From: an uncultured Spirochaetaceae bacterium
Lineage (GTDB): Bacteria; Spirochaetota; Spirochaetia; Sphaerochaetales; Sphaerochaetaceae
DNA: 59,506 bases
NCBI GenBank assembly: GCA_900315435.1
Contig: OMYY01000016.1
Location: forward strand, 1 to 59,506
Reading direction: 5' to 3'
Below the pieces are notes generated by a model. It was not told the DNA's origin, made no database searches, and saw only the letters and a program-made list of their open reading frames with translations. Both the position numbers and the translations under genes were made by a program. Shown here piece by piece: positions 33,576 to 41,948 of this stretch (position 1 is the stretch's first letter; every line of letters starts with the position of its first letter).

Positions 33576-34906
33576 ACCCTCTTGTATTCCTTGTTTGCCT
33601 TGCGGATCTCGTTGGCAATCTCGCTGACCGGAATGCGCTTCTGCTCCATGCTGTCACGGAAGCGGAGCGTCACGGTGTGGTCGTTCAGCGTATCGTAGTC
33701 GATGGTCACGCAATACGGAGTACCGATCTCGTCCTGGCGGCGATACCTGCGGCCGATAGCCCCGCTGACATCAAAGTCGGTGGTAAAGTCCTCACGCAGG
33801 TCATGCTCGACCTTGCTGGCGTACTCGGCAAGGCCGTCCTTTTTCATCAGCGGCAGGACCGCGACCATGATCGGAGCAATATTCGGGTGGAAATGCAGCA
33901 CAACGCGGCTGTCACCTCCCTCAAGCTCCTGTTCCTCGTAGGCGTCGGACAGTGCCATCAGCACGTTTCGGGTCAGGCCTGCGGACGTCTCGACGACGTA
34001 GGGGATGTAGCGGCTGTTGTCGGCCGGATCAAGATAGGTCATATCCTTGCCGCTGAACTTCTGGTGCTGGGTCAGGTCATAGTCCGTACGGCTGTGGACG
34101 CCCTCAAGCTCCTGCCATCCCATCGGGAACAAATACTGGATGTCATAGGCGTCCTTGGCATAGAAGGCCAGTTCGTCCGGTCCATGCTGGTGCCAGCGCA
34201 GATGGTCCATGCGGATGCCCATCTTGCCGTAGAACTTCATGCGCTGCTCTCTCCAGTAGGGGAACCACTGTTCGTCGGTACCCGGCTTGCAGAACCACTG
34301 CATCTCCATCTGCTCGAACTCGCAGGAGCGGAAGATGAAGTTCTTCGTGGTGATCTCGTTGCGGAAGCTCTTGCCGACCTGGGCGATGCCGAAGGGAACC
34401 TTCATGCGGCAGGACTGGACGACATTCTTGAAATTGACGTAGATGCCCTGGGCAGTCTCCGGCCTCAGATAGACCACGGAGCTGTCATCCTGGGTCGGAC
34501 CGATATGGGTTGTGAACATCAGGTTGAAGTTGCGTGGAGCGGTGAACGTGTCCTTGTTGCCACAGTTCGGGCAAGGCCCGTCCAGGTCGATCTGGTCCGC
34601 TCTGAAGCGGGCATGGCAGACCTTGCAGTCCACCATCGGGTCGGTGAAGTTGGAAACATGGCCGCTCGCCTTCCAGACCGTGCTGTTCATCAGGATCGAG
34701 GCGTCGATGCCGACAATGTTGTCGTGCAACTGCGTCATCTCCTTCCACCACATGTCGCGGATGTTGTTCTTCAACGCGACGCCCAGCGGGCCGTAGTCAT
34801 AGGCGCCATTCAGTCCACCATAAATCTCGCTGGACTGAAAAATGAAACCACGCCGCTTGCACAGCGAGACAATCTTATCCAATGTCACTTCTGCCATACT
34901 CTTCAT
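33572..34906 (-). CDS. glyS: Glycyl-tRNA synthetase, single-chain type
   Basis: 444-residue class II synthetase of the homodimeric (eukaryote/archaea/Gram-positive) type rather than the alpha2-beta2 type. Motif 2 lies around VGKSFRNEI; GAYDYGPLG, RPETAQGIYVNF and EPSAGLTRN-like VETSAGLTRN are diagnostic, as is the zinc-binding pattern CKVCHARF...CPNCG. The anticodon-binding domain ends at KEYKRV. ATG 34906 or 34897 could start it; GAGGAAGG lies upstream. It follows gltX by 17 bases. Confidence 0.95.
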   Translation of the reverse strand: MKSMAEVTLDKIVSLCKRRGFIFQSSEIYGGLNGAYDYGPLGVALKNNIRDMWWKEMTQLHDNIVGIDASILMNSTVWKASGHVSNFTDPMVDCKVCHARFRADQIDLDGPCPNCGNKDTFTAPRNFNLMFTTHIGPTQDDSSVVYLRPETAQGIYVNFKNVVQSCRMKVPFGIAQVGKSFRNEITTKNFIFRSCEFEQMEMQWFCKPGTDEQWFPYWREQRMKFYGKMGIRMDHLRWHQHGPDELAFYAKDAYDIQYLFPMGWQELEGVHSRTDYDLTQHQKFSGKDMTYLDPADNSRYIPYVVETSAGLTRNVLMALSDAYEEQELEGGDSRVVLHFHPNIAPIMVAVLPLMKKDGLAEYASKVEHDLREDFTTDFDVSGAIGRRYRRQDEIGTPYCVTIDYDTLNDHTVTLRFRDSMEQKRIPVSEIANEIRKANKEYKRV

Positions 34907-34923
34907 CCTTCCTCTGTAAATCG

Positions 34924-36411
34924 TTAGTTTTTCGTCGCCTCGTGCAGGAAATCCAGAGCCCTCTGGAGTCTTGCACGCGTCTGTTCCTCGCCCAGCAGCT
35001 TGATCGAGTCGAACAGCGGCAGGCTGACCTGGCTGCCCGTCAGGGCAACGCGGATCGGCATGAAGACGCCATTGACCTTGACGCCAAGCCTGGTGGCCAA
35101 CTCGCAGAGCCGGGCCTCGACCTCTTCGCTCGGCAATTTATCCTTCAATCCATTCTCCAGAATCACGGAACCCTGCTCCAACGCCTTGACCGTCGTAGGC
35201 AGGTCGGTCTTCTTGTCGCAGAAGAGCGCCGGGTCGCTGTAGCTTACCTCCTGGAACAGGAAGCGGGAGAGCTCCACCACGTCGCCAAGCAGCTTCATGC
35301 GCTCCTTGACCACCGGCACCAGGATGTCCAGCTTCTTCCGCTGGTCCTCGGTCGGAGGATTGTTGAAGAAACCGGCCTTTTCCAGATAGGGAGCGAGTAG
35401 TCCCTTCAGCCGCTCGTCGTCGCATTGGCGGATATACTGGCCGTTGAACCAGTCGAGCTTCTTGTAGTCGAAGACACCGCTGGATTTGTTGATCTTGTTC
35501 ATGTCGAACAGTCTCTCCAGCTCTTCCTTGCTGAAGAACTGCTTCTGCCCGTCATAGCTCCAGCCGACCAGGCTGACGTAGTTCATGATCGCCTCGGGCA
35601 GATACCCCTTCTCCCGGAACTCGCGCACACTGGTAGAGCCATGGCGTTTGCTCAGCTTCTGTCCGTCCTTGCCCAGCACCATGGGAAGATGGCAATAGAC
35701 CGGAGGCTCCCAGCCGAACGCCTGATAGAGCAACACATGGAGCGGGCCGGAGGGAATCCACTCCTGGGCACGCATGATATGGGTGATCCGCATCAGATGG
35801 TCGTCGATGACATTGGCCAGATGGTAGGTGGGGAACCCATCGCTTTTGAGCAGGATCGGATCTGGCGAGACATCGCGGTTGCGACGGGTGATGTCACCCA
35901 TCAGCACGTCGTGGAAGGTGGTCTTGCCCTCGGTCGGGACAATCAGGCGGATGACCGGTTTGATTCCCTTGGCAAGCGCCTCTTCCTTCTCGGCCTCGGT
36001 GATATGCAGGCAATGGCGGTCGTAGCCCTGATACTGGCTGTGGCTCTCCTCCTGCTCCTTGCGCAGCGCCTCCAGACGCTCCGGGGAGCAGTAGCAGTAA
36101 TAGGCCTTGCCCATCTCGACCAGCTTCTTCGCGTACTCCTGGTAGATTGCGGTACGTTCGCTCTGGACATACGGTCCGTAGGGACCTCCGACTACCGGCC
36201 CCTCATCCCACTTGATGCCCAACCAATCCAAGGTATCGTAGAGATCCTGGACGTAAGCCTCACTGTAGCGCGTGCGGTCGGTATCCTCGATGCGAAGGAT
36301 GAACTTGCCTCCGTTGGCACGTGCGAAGAAATAGTTGAACAGCGCGGTCCTCACTCCACCGATGTGTTGGAATCCGGTTGGAGAAGGCGCGTAACGTACA
36401 CGAACTTCCAT
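34924..36411 (-). CDS. gltX: Glutamyl-tRNA synthetase
   Basis: 495-residue class I synthetase. VRYAPSPTGFQHIGGVRTALFNY carries the HIGH-like motif and KLSKRHG the KMSKS loop; LRIEDTDRTR binds substrate. ATG 36411 (MEVRVRYAP) is preferred over a TTG seven codons upstream because homology starts there and AGGAG lies 12 bases before it. It is the first gene of the synthetase operon. A discriminating or non-discriminating role cannot be decided by eye. Confidence 0.95.
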   Translation of the reverse strand: MEVRVRYAPSPTGFQHIGGVRTALFNYFFARANGGKFILRIEDTDRTRYSEAYVQDLYDTLDWLGIKWDEGPVVGGPYGPYVQSERTAIYQEYAKKLVEMGKAYYCYCSPERLEALRKEQEESHSQYQGYDRHCLHITEAEKEEALAKGIKPVIRLIVPTEGKTTFHDVLMGDITRRNRDVSPDPILLKSDGFPTYHLANVIDDHLMRITHIMRAQEWIPSGPLHVLLYQAFGWEPPVYCHLPMVLGKDGQKLSKRHGSTSVREFREKGYLPEAIMNYVSLVGWSYDGQKQFFSKEELERLFDMNKINKSSGVFDYKKLDWFNGQYIRQCDDERLKGLLAPYLEKAGFFNNPPTEDQRKKLDILVPVVKERMKLLGDVVELSRFLFQEVSYSDPALFCDKKTDLPTTVKALEQGSVILENGLKDKLPSEEVEARLCELATRLGVKVNGVFMPIRVALTGSQVSLPLFDSIKLLGEEQTRARLQRALDFLHEATKN

Positions 36412-36439
36412 ACAAACGCATGCTCCTGTCAATGAGGTA

Positions 36440-36468
36440 GTTGTACCCCAAATAATCTATTCAATCAA
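36440..36468 (-). promoter_or_regulatory. Promoter of the gltX-glyS-tyrS operon
   Basis: TTGATT (36463-36468), 17-base spacer, TACAAC (36440-36445) on the minus strand, in the 63-base gap after the hydrolase gene. Confidence 0.5.
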
Positions 36469-36474
36469 CAAGCC

Positions 36475-37323
36475 TTAGGCATCCAGCCAAGAGACCACGT
36501 AGGCCATCGCCTCATCCTCGGCCTTCGGGTCGGGGTCGTACATCGAAAAATGGGTGGCACCCTTGACTTCGACATACTCGTTGTAGCCCAGACGTTTTTT
36601 CTCAAGGAAGAGATCCCGGCAACCCGGGCCCACCAGGACATCCTTGCCGCTGGCAACCAGCCGGGTGTTTCCCGGCAAAGAGGGAAGCAGGGAAATCGCC
36701 TCCTGCTGGTAGGCGTACATCTCCAGCATCTGTCTCGGATAGAGCCATGAGAAGTATTCCTCGCCCAGTTTCGCGTCGTCGCAGGGGGCGTTCTCGTAGT
36801 GCAGGCGATAGCTGGGATCGGAATGCCACTGCACCCGTACCGGATGCTCCATTCCCTTGAGCTGCCCGATGAACCGTGGATCCTCGAAAGCCAGCACGTC
36901 CAATGCAGGGGCAAGCAACACCAGACGACTGACATGAAACCGGTGGGCCAGCTTGATTGCCGTCAGACCACCCATCGAATGACCGACCAGGTAGACGATC
37001 TGGTAGCGGGAACGGACAAACCTGTAGCAGTTCTCGGCACTCCGGTACCAGTCCGCCCTTCCCGTCTGCTGGAAATCGGCGCCACTGGTGCCACAGCCAG
37101 GTTCGCGGGGACAGAAGACATCGTAGCCGCGGTCAAACAGGTCGTCTCCGGGACGAACCATCTCACCTGGGTACCCGCCATAGCCGGTGCAGAGCACGAC
37201 AGCGATATCGCTTTTGTCCGGGTGGACCATCTGCCACGGCCGGGCAGCCGAAAGCACTGGAGCCTTGTCCCGATAACACCCTTGGTTCCAGTCTGGAACC
37301 TCATAGGAAATGTGGAGATGCAT
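36475..37323 (-). CDS. Alpha/beta hydrolase
   Basis: 282-residue serine hydrolase of the alpha/beta fold. The nucleophile elbow GHSMGG, the oxyanion region VVLCTGYGGYPGEM, the acid residue near VASGKDVLVGPG and the terminal His in KGATHFSMYDPDP fit a lipase, carboxylesterase or lysophospholipase-like enzyme. No signal peptide is visible. It lies 9 bases after the membrane LuxR-type gene with AAGGA as ribosome binding site, making it the last of a four-gene operon. Its substrate is unknown; an enzyme acting on a small ester or lipid signal would fit the neighbouring sensor, but that is speculation. Confidence 0.85.
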   Translation of the reverse strand: MHLHISYEVPDWNQGCYRDKAPVLSAARPWQMVHPDKSDIAVVLCTGYGGYPGEMVRPGDDLFDRGYDVFCPREPGCGTSGADFQQTGRADWYRSAENCYRFVRSRYQIVYLVGHSMGGLTAIKLAHRFHVSRLVLLAPALDVLAFEDPRFIGQLKGMEHPVRVQWHSDPSYRLHYENAPCDDAKLGEEYFSWLYPRQMLEMYAYQQEAISLLPSLPGNTRLVASGKDVLVGPGCRDLFLEKKRLGYNEYVEVKGATHFSMYDPDPKAEDEAMAYVVSWLDA

Positions 37324-37332
37324 AGGATTCCT

Positions 37333-38223
37333 TCACCAGGATTGCTTGAGCAGATTGAGCAAGTCGATTCTGCTGCGGACCTTGGTCTTTGCGAAAATAT
37401 TGGCGACGTGGTTGTTCACCGTGTTGACGCTGATGTCCAGCTGGCTGGCGATTTCCTTGTTGGTCTGGCCCTTGCGGATCAGCTGGATGACGGCGAACTC
37501 TCGCTCGGTAATATGGTATTCCGCCAAATCTTCCAACGTCGTCTCGTGGGGCGCCGCCTGCTGTTTCTGGGTCAGATGGAAATGGATGAAGAGGTAGACC
37601 ATCATGGTGATGGAAAAGGCAAGGAAGTAAATCCCGCACATCAGACCTTTCAGGAAGGGGAAAATCAGGGTCAGGGCGATTGCCGGCAACATCACCGCGC
37701 CGACAATGATCTCGGTGATACAGACCAGACGGATTCCCCGCTCGCTGATTGATTCCAGGTTCCGCAACAGCACGACGAAGCAGAAGGCAAGGTCGAAGAC
37801 GAAAAGCACCTCAAGCAACGTCGTGGAGAAAGGATTCAGAGTGACCAGCCAGAAGATTCCCACCACCCCGTCCACCGCGCTCAGGCAAAGGAAAAACGTC
37901 TTGGAGGGGTTCCTCCAGGGAATCGCGATCACGCTACAGGTGAAATAGGGAATGAAACTGGTCAGGAAGACCACGTTTCCCAGCATGACCGAGCCGATGA
38001 TGACCGAGAGGACCCGATAGGCGAGTCCCCCCTCGTTCATCACCAGACCCATCAGACGTTCCAGCAACAGAAGGACGATGCAAGCCAGGCACGAGCTCAG
38101 GCAGGCGATCAGATAGCCGACCCATTTCTGGGCTCTTTGCAACTGGTACACAATCGCCAGGGCAAGGCTCATGCAGCCTATGCCGAAGGCGAATATGTAC
38201 ACGATCAAGGTAGCGGCGTCCAC
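37333..38223 (-). CDS. Seven-helix membrane protein with C-terminal LuxR DNA-binding domain
   Basis: 296-residue regulator. Seven hydrophobic segments span about residues 6-28, 34-57, 68-94, 109-129, 135-153, 165-191 and 193-217; a short linker leads to a LuxR/GerE helix-turn-helix (ITEREFAVIQLIRKGQTNKEIA and SVNTVNNHVANIFAKTKVRSR). The domain order suggests a membrane sensor that binds DNA directly from the membrane, without a kinase. GTG start, 3 bases after the RloB-like stop and without a strong ribosome binding site, so translation is probably coupled. The target promoter could be its own operon. Ligand unknown. Confidence 0.88.
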   Translation of the reverse strand: MDAATLIVYIFAFGIGCMSLALAIVYQLQRAQKWVGYLIACLSSCLACIVLLLLERLMGLVMNEGGLAYRVLSVIIGSVMLGNVVFLTSFIPYFTCSVIAIPWRNPSKTFFLCLSAVDGVVGIFWLVTLNPFSTTLLEVLFVFDLAFCFVVLLRNLESISERGIRLVCITEIIVGAVMLPAIALTLIFPFLKGLMCGIYFLAFSITMMVYLFIHFHLTQKQQAAPHETTLEDLAEYHITEREFAVIQLIRKGQTNKEIASQLDISVNTVNNHVANIFAKTKVRSRIDLLNLLKQSW

Positions 38224-38226
38224 AGC

Positions 38227-38862
38227 TTAGCGCCGCCCCAGCTGCCTCTGGTTGTGCGTGATGTCGGCCTTGCCGCAGACACGGGTGATGTCGTTGACCA
38301 ACAACACCATGTTGGTGGCGTCCAGGCCAGTCTTCACGCCTGCAAGCGTGTTGTACAGGCTCGCCCCGTTGGCAGCCTTGCTGAGGGACGGGAAGAGGCT
38401 GATGTGGAAGGCGATGCCATCGGTCAGGAAATACTGGGCGGTGGGAGCATAGCCCGGCACCACCTTGTCCATCGCCTGCTCAAAGGCGGCCTTGTCGGCG
38501 ACGAAAGCCCTCGGCGTCTGGAAATGGAGCAGGTACCACAGCGACTGGCTGGGATTGTTCCACCCGAGGTTCACCTTTTTCTGGGCTGCAAATGGCTGCT
38601 CGGCCTTCACCTGGTCGGCAGTCAGGTTGAAGTCGGCGAAATCAAAGACCGCCCAGGCATCGGTGAAGCCGCCCTTGTTCCGCATGCGGGCCACTTTGGC
38701 GATGAAGTCGTGCAGGTCCTTCGCATCCAGGACGGTATCCACGTTCATGTTCGAGTAACGGCAATCCTTGCGCATCTGCGAGAAGAAGAGCGCGTTCGCC
38801 TCGTTGGCCGTCACGACCAGAATCGTCTCATTCGGATTTCTCGTGAGTTTCTTGCGTGCCAT
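38227..38862 (-). CDS. RloB-like (TOPRIM-fold) protein with altered catalytic motifs
   Basis: 211-residue protein resembling the RloB family, TOPRIM-like proteins first noted in restriction-modification loci and commonly paired with an ATPase. The layout N-terminal strand-turn, then VFDFADF (73-78), then a helical second half fits. In RloB relatives as I remember them the first motif reads like CEGExTE and the second like FDRDDF; here they read TANEANA (18-24) and FDFADF, so expected catalytic acidic residues are missing. It starts 2 bases after the ATPase stop. A non-catalytic effector or regulatory role is possible. Family assignment is moderate. Confidence 0.7.
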   Translation of the reverse strand: MARKKLTRNPNETILVVTANEANALFFSQMRKDCRYSNMNVDTVLDAKDLHDFIAKVARMRNKGGFTDAWAVFDFADFNLTADQVKAEQPFAAQKKVNLGWNNPSQSLWYLLHFQTPRAFVADKAAFEQAMDKVVPGYAPTAQYFLTDGIAFHISLFPSLSKAANGASLYNTLAGVKTGLDATNMVLLVNDITRVCGKADITHNQRQLGRR

Positions 38863-38864
38863 GA

Positions 38865-40115
38865 TCAGACCTCCTTGTCAGACGCGTCGACGAACGTGAA
38901 CTCGCTCAATAGCGGCAGGGCGCCGAAGGCACCGGCCATGTACTGGGCCTGGGTCTTGTCCTTGCTGCGGGAGAACTTGTAGTTGGCAAGCGAGAAATAG
39001 ACGGTCGAGCTCTCGCTGCTCTTCTCGGCGAAGTAGACGCCGTCACGGCGCAACAGGCCGGACTTCAGCAGGCTCGGGTTGCAGTCGACCACCAGCATCT
39101 GGCTCCCGAAGCCACGGTTGCAAGCCTCGAAGATCTCGACGATGTGGGCAAGCACGTAGGGGTGCAGCAACATGCCGAAGTCATCGATGACCAGCGTTCG
39201 GCCGACGGTGAAGCTCTCGAAGAAAGCGATGCCCATCAGGCACAGGCGACGCAACGAGAGGCTTTCGGTGCTGAAGTAGGAGGCATAGTGCTGGGTCACG
39301 TTGGTATGGATGAAAATCACCCGGCCGTTCTGGACGCGGACGTCACGGATATCGGTGATATCCAGAGCCCACAGGAAGTTCTTCAGCTGCTCGACCCAGT
39401 CCTTGTGTGCCTCGATCATGTCGGCCAGGTACTTCTCGGAGGCCTGGGAGACACCCATCGGCAGGATATGCAGGTTGAAATCGACCCAGCGGTACAGCAT
39501 GCTGCTGGTCTCGCCACCCTTATGGGCGCTTGCGGACAGGAACGAATGCTGGGCATCCAGTTTCCCGACCAGGCGTTTCTTCTCGCCACGGTACATCTTC
39601 CCCCAGCGGTATTTGTAGGTGACGTCGCTATCGTCGTCGGCCAACAGGGACGCATCATCGATCTTCCTCTCGAACATCAGCTTCTTGCTGCGCCCGATGA
39701 TGTGGTAGAGCGTCTCCTCGAAGATCTTCTTGTACGTGGCCTTCAGCGTGTAGACGGCGATGACCGAGTCATCGTTGCCGGTACCCTTGTCCAACACCAC
39801 GCGCAGGTTGATGGTGGCCGGCTCGATCTTGCTCTGGGGATCGTACTGGAACGCCGTGCCGGCGAGAATCCTCAGCGGGTTCTCCGCGTCGTCTGCCGCC
39901 GTGATGATGAACTTCAGCGCCTCGAGGGCCCTGATGAACGTGCTCTTGCCGGCTCCGTTCGGCCCGATAATCGCCGCCGTACGGATCAGGTTGAGCTTGT
40001 CGTTGACCGCGACAACTTTCGAAGCGTCCAACCGTCCGTCCCGAACCGCCTCAAACGAAATCGTCTGAGGCTCCTTGACCGACTTGAAGTTGGCGATTGT
40101 CATGTCAATAAGCAT
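38865..40115 (-). CDS. AAA/ABC-type ATPase (RloA/AAA_15-like) with degenerate hydrolysis motifs
   Basis: 416-residue ATPase of the SMC/OLD-like class. Walker A GPNGAGKST is at residues 51-59 after the usual IANFKSVKEPQTISF opening. The signature region reads STESLSLRRLCLMG (282-295) without the expected Gly, Walker B is LVIDDF (308-313) with Asp in place of the catalytic Glu, followed by the typical LHP, and the switch-His region reads VVDCNPSLL instead of a TH-type motif. ATP binding looks possible and hydrolysis doubtful. GGAGG precedes the ATG; a 13-codon leader ORF ends in this ribosome binding site. First structural gene of a four-gene operon. Confidence 0.82.
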   Translation of the reverse strand: MLIDMTIANFKSVKEPQTISFEAVRDGRLDASKVVAVNDKLNLIRTAAIIGPNGAGKSTFIRALEALKFIITAADDAENPLRILAGTAFQYDPQSKIEPATINLRVVLDKGTGNDDSVIAVYTLKATYKKIFEETLYHIIGRSKKLMFERKIDDASLLADDDSDVTYKYRWGKMYRGEKKRLVGKLDAQHSFLSASAHKGGETSSMLYRWVDFNLHILPMGVSQASEKYLADMIEAHKDWVEQLKNFLWALDITDIRDVRVQNGRVIFIHTNVTQHYASYFSTESLSLRRLCLMGIAFFESFTVGRTLVIDDFGMLLHPYVLAHIVEIFEACNRGFGSQMLVVDCNPSLLKSGLLRRDGVYFAEKSSESSTVYFSLANYKFSRSKDKTQAQYMAGAFGALPLLSEFTFVDASDKEV

Positions 40116-40124
40116 GCAAACCTC

Positions 40125-40166
40125 CTAGGAAGGGACAGGGCCTCCCTCTGGGAAACCCGGTTTCAT
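40125..40166 (-). CDS. 13-residue leader ORF upstream of the ATPase gene
   Basis: ATG at 40166 opens MKPGFPEGGPVPS and the TAG stop (40125-40127) overlaps the AGGAGG ribosome binding site of the ATPase gene (40121-40126). The ATG lies exactly 7 bases after the -10 box, so it would be at the RNA 5' end. The peptide is rich in Pro and Gly. Translational coupling or attenuation is plausible; expression is unproven. Confidence 0.45.
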   Translation of the reverse strand: MKPGFPEGGPVPS

Positions 40167-40173
40167 GGGGCTA

Positions 40174-40202
40174 ATTATATCCAGCCTCACCTAAATGTGA
40201 AA
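40174..40202 (-). promoter_or_regulatory. Promoter of the ATPase/RloB/LuxR/hydrolase operon
   Basis: TTTCAC (40197-40202), 17-base spacer, consensus TATAAT (40174-40179) on the minus strand; RNA should start around 40166-40168. Confidence 0.7.
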
Positions 40203-40230
40203 GCAATTTTGCTCACCTTTTGTTACAGCA

Positions 40231-40256
40231 GGCCATCAATTTTTCGTTTGATGGCC
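40231..40256 (-). terminator. Hairpin at the end of cobO
   Basis: GGCCATCAA (40231-40239) and TTGATGGCC (40248-40256) form a perfect 9-bp stem whose outermost base overlaps the cobO stop codon. The U/A-run lies in the loop, not after it, so termination efficiency is uncertain. Confidence 0.45.
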
Positions 40257-40801
40257 TAAAACTCCACCATTGCCATCGCTTTGCGGCCCTTTTCGACGGA
40301 TGAATGCTTCACCATCCGGATCTCGCTGACGATATCGGCAATCGCAACCAGCTCCTGGGGACAGTCGCGCCCGGTGACCACCAGGTGGGGAAAGCCCTTC
40401 TTGCCATGGTGGTCGTCAAGCCACGTGGCAATCTTGCGGACGTCCAGGTATCCCATCGTCAGGGCATAGGTGAACTCGTCCATCACCAGCAGGTCGATAT
40501 CCTGGCTGCTGATCCAGCGCTTGGCCTGTTCCCACCCTTCGACGCACAGGGCCCGGTTCCGCTCGGCGTTGTCGGCCTCCCACGTGAAACCGCTGCCGAA
40601 ATTCTTCCAGAGCACCCCGAGCGGGGCCAGCGTCCTCCACTCCCCGCAGTCCAGCCTGGCGGGATCCGCCTTGATGAACTGTGCGACAGCGCACCGGCCC
40701 CCATGGCCGAGCGCGCGGACTACTTGCCCCATCGCGGCAGTCGTCTTTCCTTTTCCATCACCGGTATAGATGATGATCTGCGGATTTCCTGTTCCTTTCA
40801 T
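40256..40801 (-). CDS. cobO: Corrinoid adenosyltransferase (CobO/BtuR type)
   Basis: 181-residue enzyme that transfers adenosyl from ATP to cob(I)alamin or cob(I)yrinic acid a,c-diamide. The P-loop YTGDGKGKTTAAMG near the N-terminus, LLVMDEFTYAL and VVTGRDCPQEL are characteristic. No other cobalamin-synthesis gene is in the window, so a salvage role is likely. It starts one base after the preceding lipoprotein gene, with AGGAA seven bases upstream. Confidence 0.93.
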   Translation of the reverse strand: MKGTGNPQIIIYTGDGKGKTTAAMGQVVRALGHGGRCAVAQFIKADPARLDCGEWRTLAPLGVLWKNFGSGFTWEADNAERNRALCVEGWEQAKRWISSQDIDLLVMDEFTYALTMGYLDVRKIATWLDDHHGKKGFPHLVVTGRDCPQELVAIADIVSEIRMVKHSSVEKGRKAMAMVEF

Positions 40802-40802
40802 A

Positions 40803-41846
40803 TCACGTTCCTGTTCCTTCCCATTGTCTCAGCGCCTCCCGATGGCTGGCGGCGTAGGACGCTAGCCGCTCTTGCAGTTTCCGCACTTCCCCGTCGCCGG
40901 TACCTTCAGCCACCTGGCCGATCAGGCTGAGGGCCTCATCCAGCTTGCCCTGCGCTTCCAGCAACAGGGCGGCGTTGGCTCCCGCCCGCCCGTTGCCTTC
41001 CTCCTTCCAGATTTCCAGATAGGCCTGATACGCCTCCTCCAGCAGTCCCTTGCCGGCCATCTTCGCCGCGGCCTTGGCTTCCTGGTGTTTCCTGATGGGA
41101 ATCAGGGGGACACGCTCCGTCCTCCAGGCAGGAGCGAGGGCCCGCGCGATCCGTCCCTGGAAGGAATCGACCATCGACCTGACCAACCCCATCACCGAAG
41201 GGGTCCGGAAGGAACTCCAGAGACGGGTATCGGTGTAGCCATCTGCCGAATAGACCCGCCTGCCCACCAGTGTGGTGTTGCTGCGATCCGCCGAATAGCT
41301 GTCCGAGGCAAGCAGCCTGCCGCTCTGCCGGTCCCGCACCGTCCACGTGACGCCGAGCGAGACGTCTTGCTCAAGCGAATATTCGCTACCCACCTCCACC
41401 TTGACCCGCTGGTTCTGTCCATCGACCGTGATGGTGCGCTCCTCGACCATGCTGTGGATCCTGGGAGTCTCCTCGACCTGGAGATAATCGATACGGAGCT
41501 GGATGGTGGCCTTCGCTTCCGATGGGGAGACCAGACGGAAATATCCTGTCCCGGAAAGGGTCTCTTGCAGACGGGTGGTGGCATATTCGCCCGCAGGTTT
41601 CCTTGCATCATAGGTGTCGCTGTACAGATACCAGTCCAGATCATCGAAATAGATATCAGGATGGCTGCGCCAGGAGAGCCCGGTGTCAGGGGGAAGGACG
41701 GCGATGTCACGATAGGAACTCAGGTCCACACGGGCAGGCACAAGGTGCCGGACCTTTACCGCGCTCTGGCAGGAGACAGAGAGGAGAAGGAGCACGCAAA
41801 GGACCACGGCGGACAACAACGGAAAGCGGTTCCTGGTTCGCATCAT
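40803..41846 (-). CDS. Lipoprotein with C-terminal helical repeats, unknown function
   Basis: 347-residue lipoprotein: signal peptide MMRTRNRFPLLSAVVLCVLLLLSVSC with lipobox SVSC. The central domain (DIAVLPP, LQETLSGTGYFRLVS, TVRDRQSGRLLAS) recalls lipoproteins with a CsgG-like alpha/beta fold, and the last 90 residues look like a TPR-type hairpin series (KGLLEEAYQAYLEIWKEEG, NAALLLEAQGKLDEALSLIG). The function is unknown; an envelope assembly role is conceivable. There is no Shine-Dalgarno sequence; a -10 box ends 6 bases before the ATG. It heads an operon with cobO, one base away. Confidence 0.82.
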   Translation of the reverse strand: MMRTRNRFPLLSAVVLCVLLLLSVSCQSAVKVRHLVPARVDLSSYRDIAVLPPDTGLSWRSHPDIYFDDLDWYLYSDTYDARKPAGEYATTRLQETLSGTGYFRLVSPSEAKATIQLRIDYLQVEETPRIHSMVEERTITVDGQNQRVKVEVGSEYSLEQDVSLGVTWTVRDRQSGRLLASDSYSADRSNTTLVGRRVYSADGYTDTRLWSSFRTPSVMGLVRSMVDSFQGRIARALAPAWRTERVPLIPIRKHQEAKAAAKMAGKGLLEEAYQAYLEIWKEEGNGRAGANAALLLEAQGKLDEALSLIGQVAEGTGDGEVRKLQERLASYAASHREALRQWEGTGT

Positions 41847-41852
41847 GTCCCC

Positions 41853-41882
41853 ATTCTATCCCCCCGGGGAACCGAGGCGCAA
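41853..41882 (-). promoter_or_regulatory. Promoter of the lipoprotein-cobO operon, predicted leaderless
   Basis: TTGCGC (41877-41882), 18-base spacer, TAGAAT (41853-41858), then six bases and ATG 41846 on the minus strand. Confidence 0.55.
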
Positions 41883-41897
41883 CCGGGGCCGATCCTG

Positions 41898-41927
41898 TTG
41901 ACAAGAATCAAGGCTCCCCTCTACTGT
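41898..41927 (+). promoter_or_regulatory. Promoter of the acidic protein gene
   Basis: TTGACA (41898-41903), 18-base spacer, TACTGT (41922-41927). RNA start would leave a leader of about 15 bases containing AGGAG. Confidence 0.65.
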
Positions 41928-41948
41928 TCCCCATAGGAGCATAACAGG

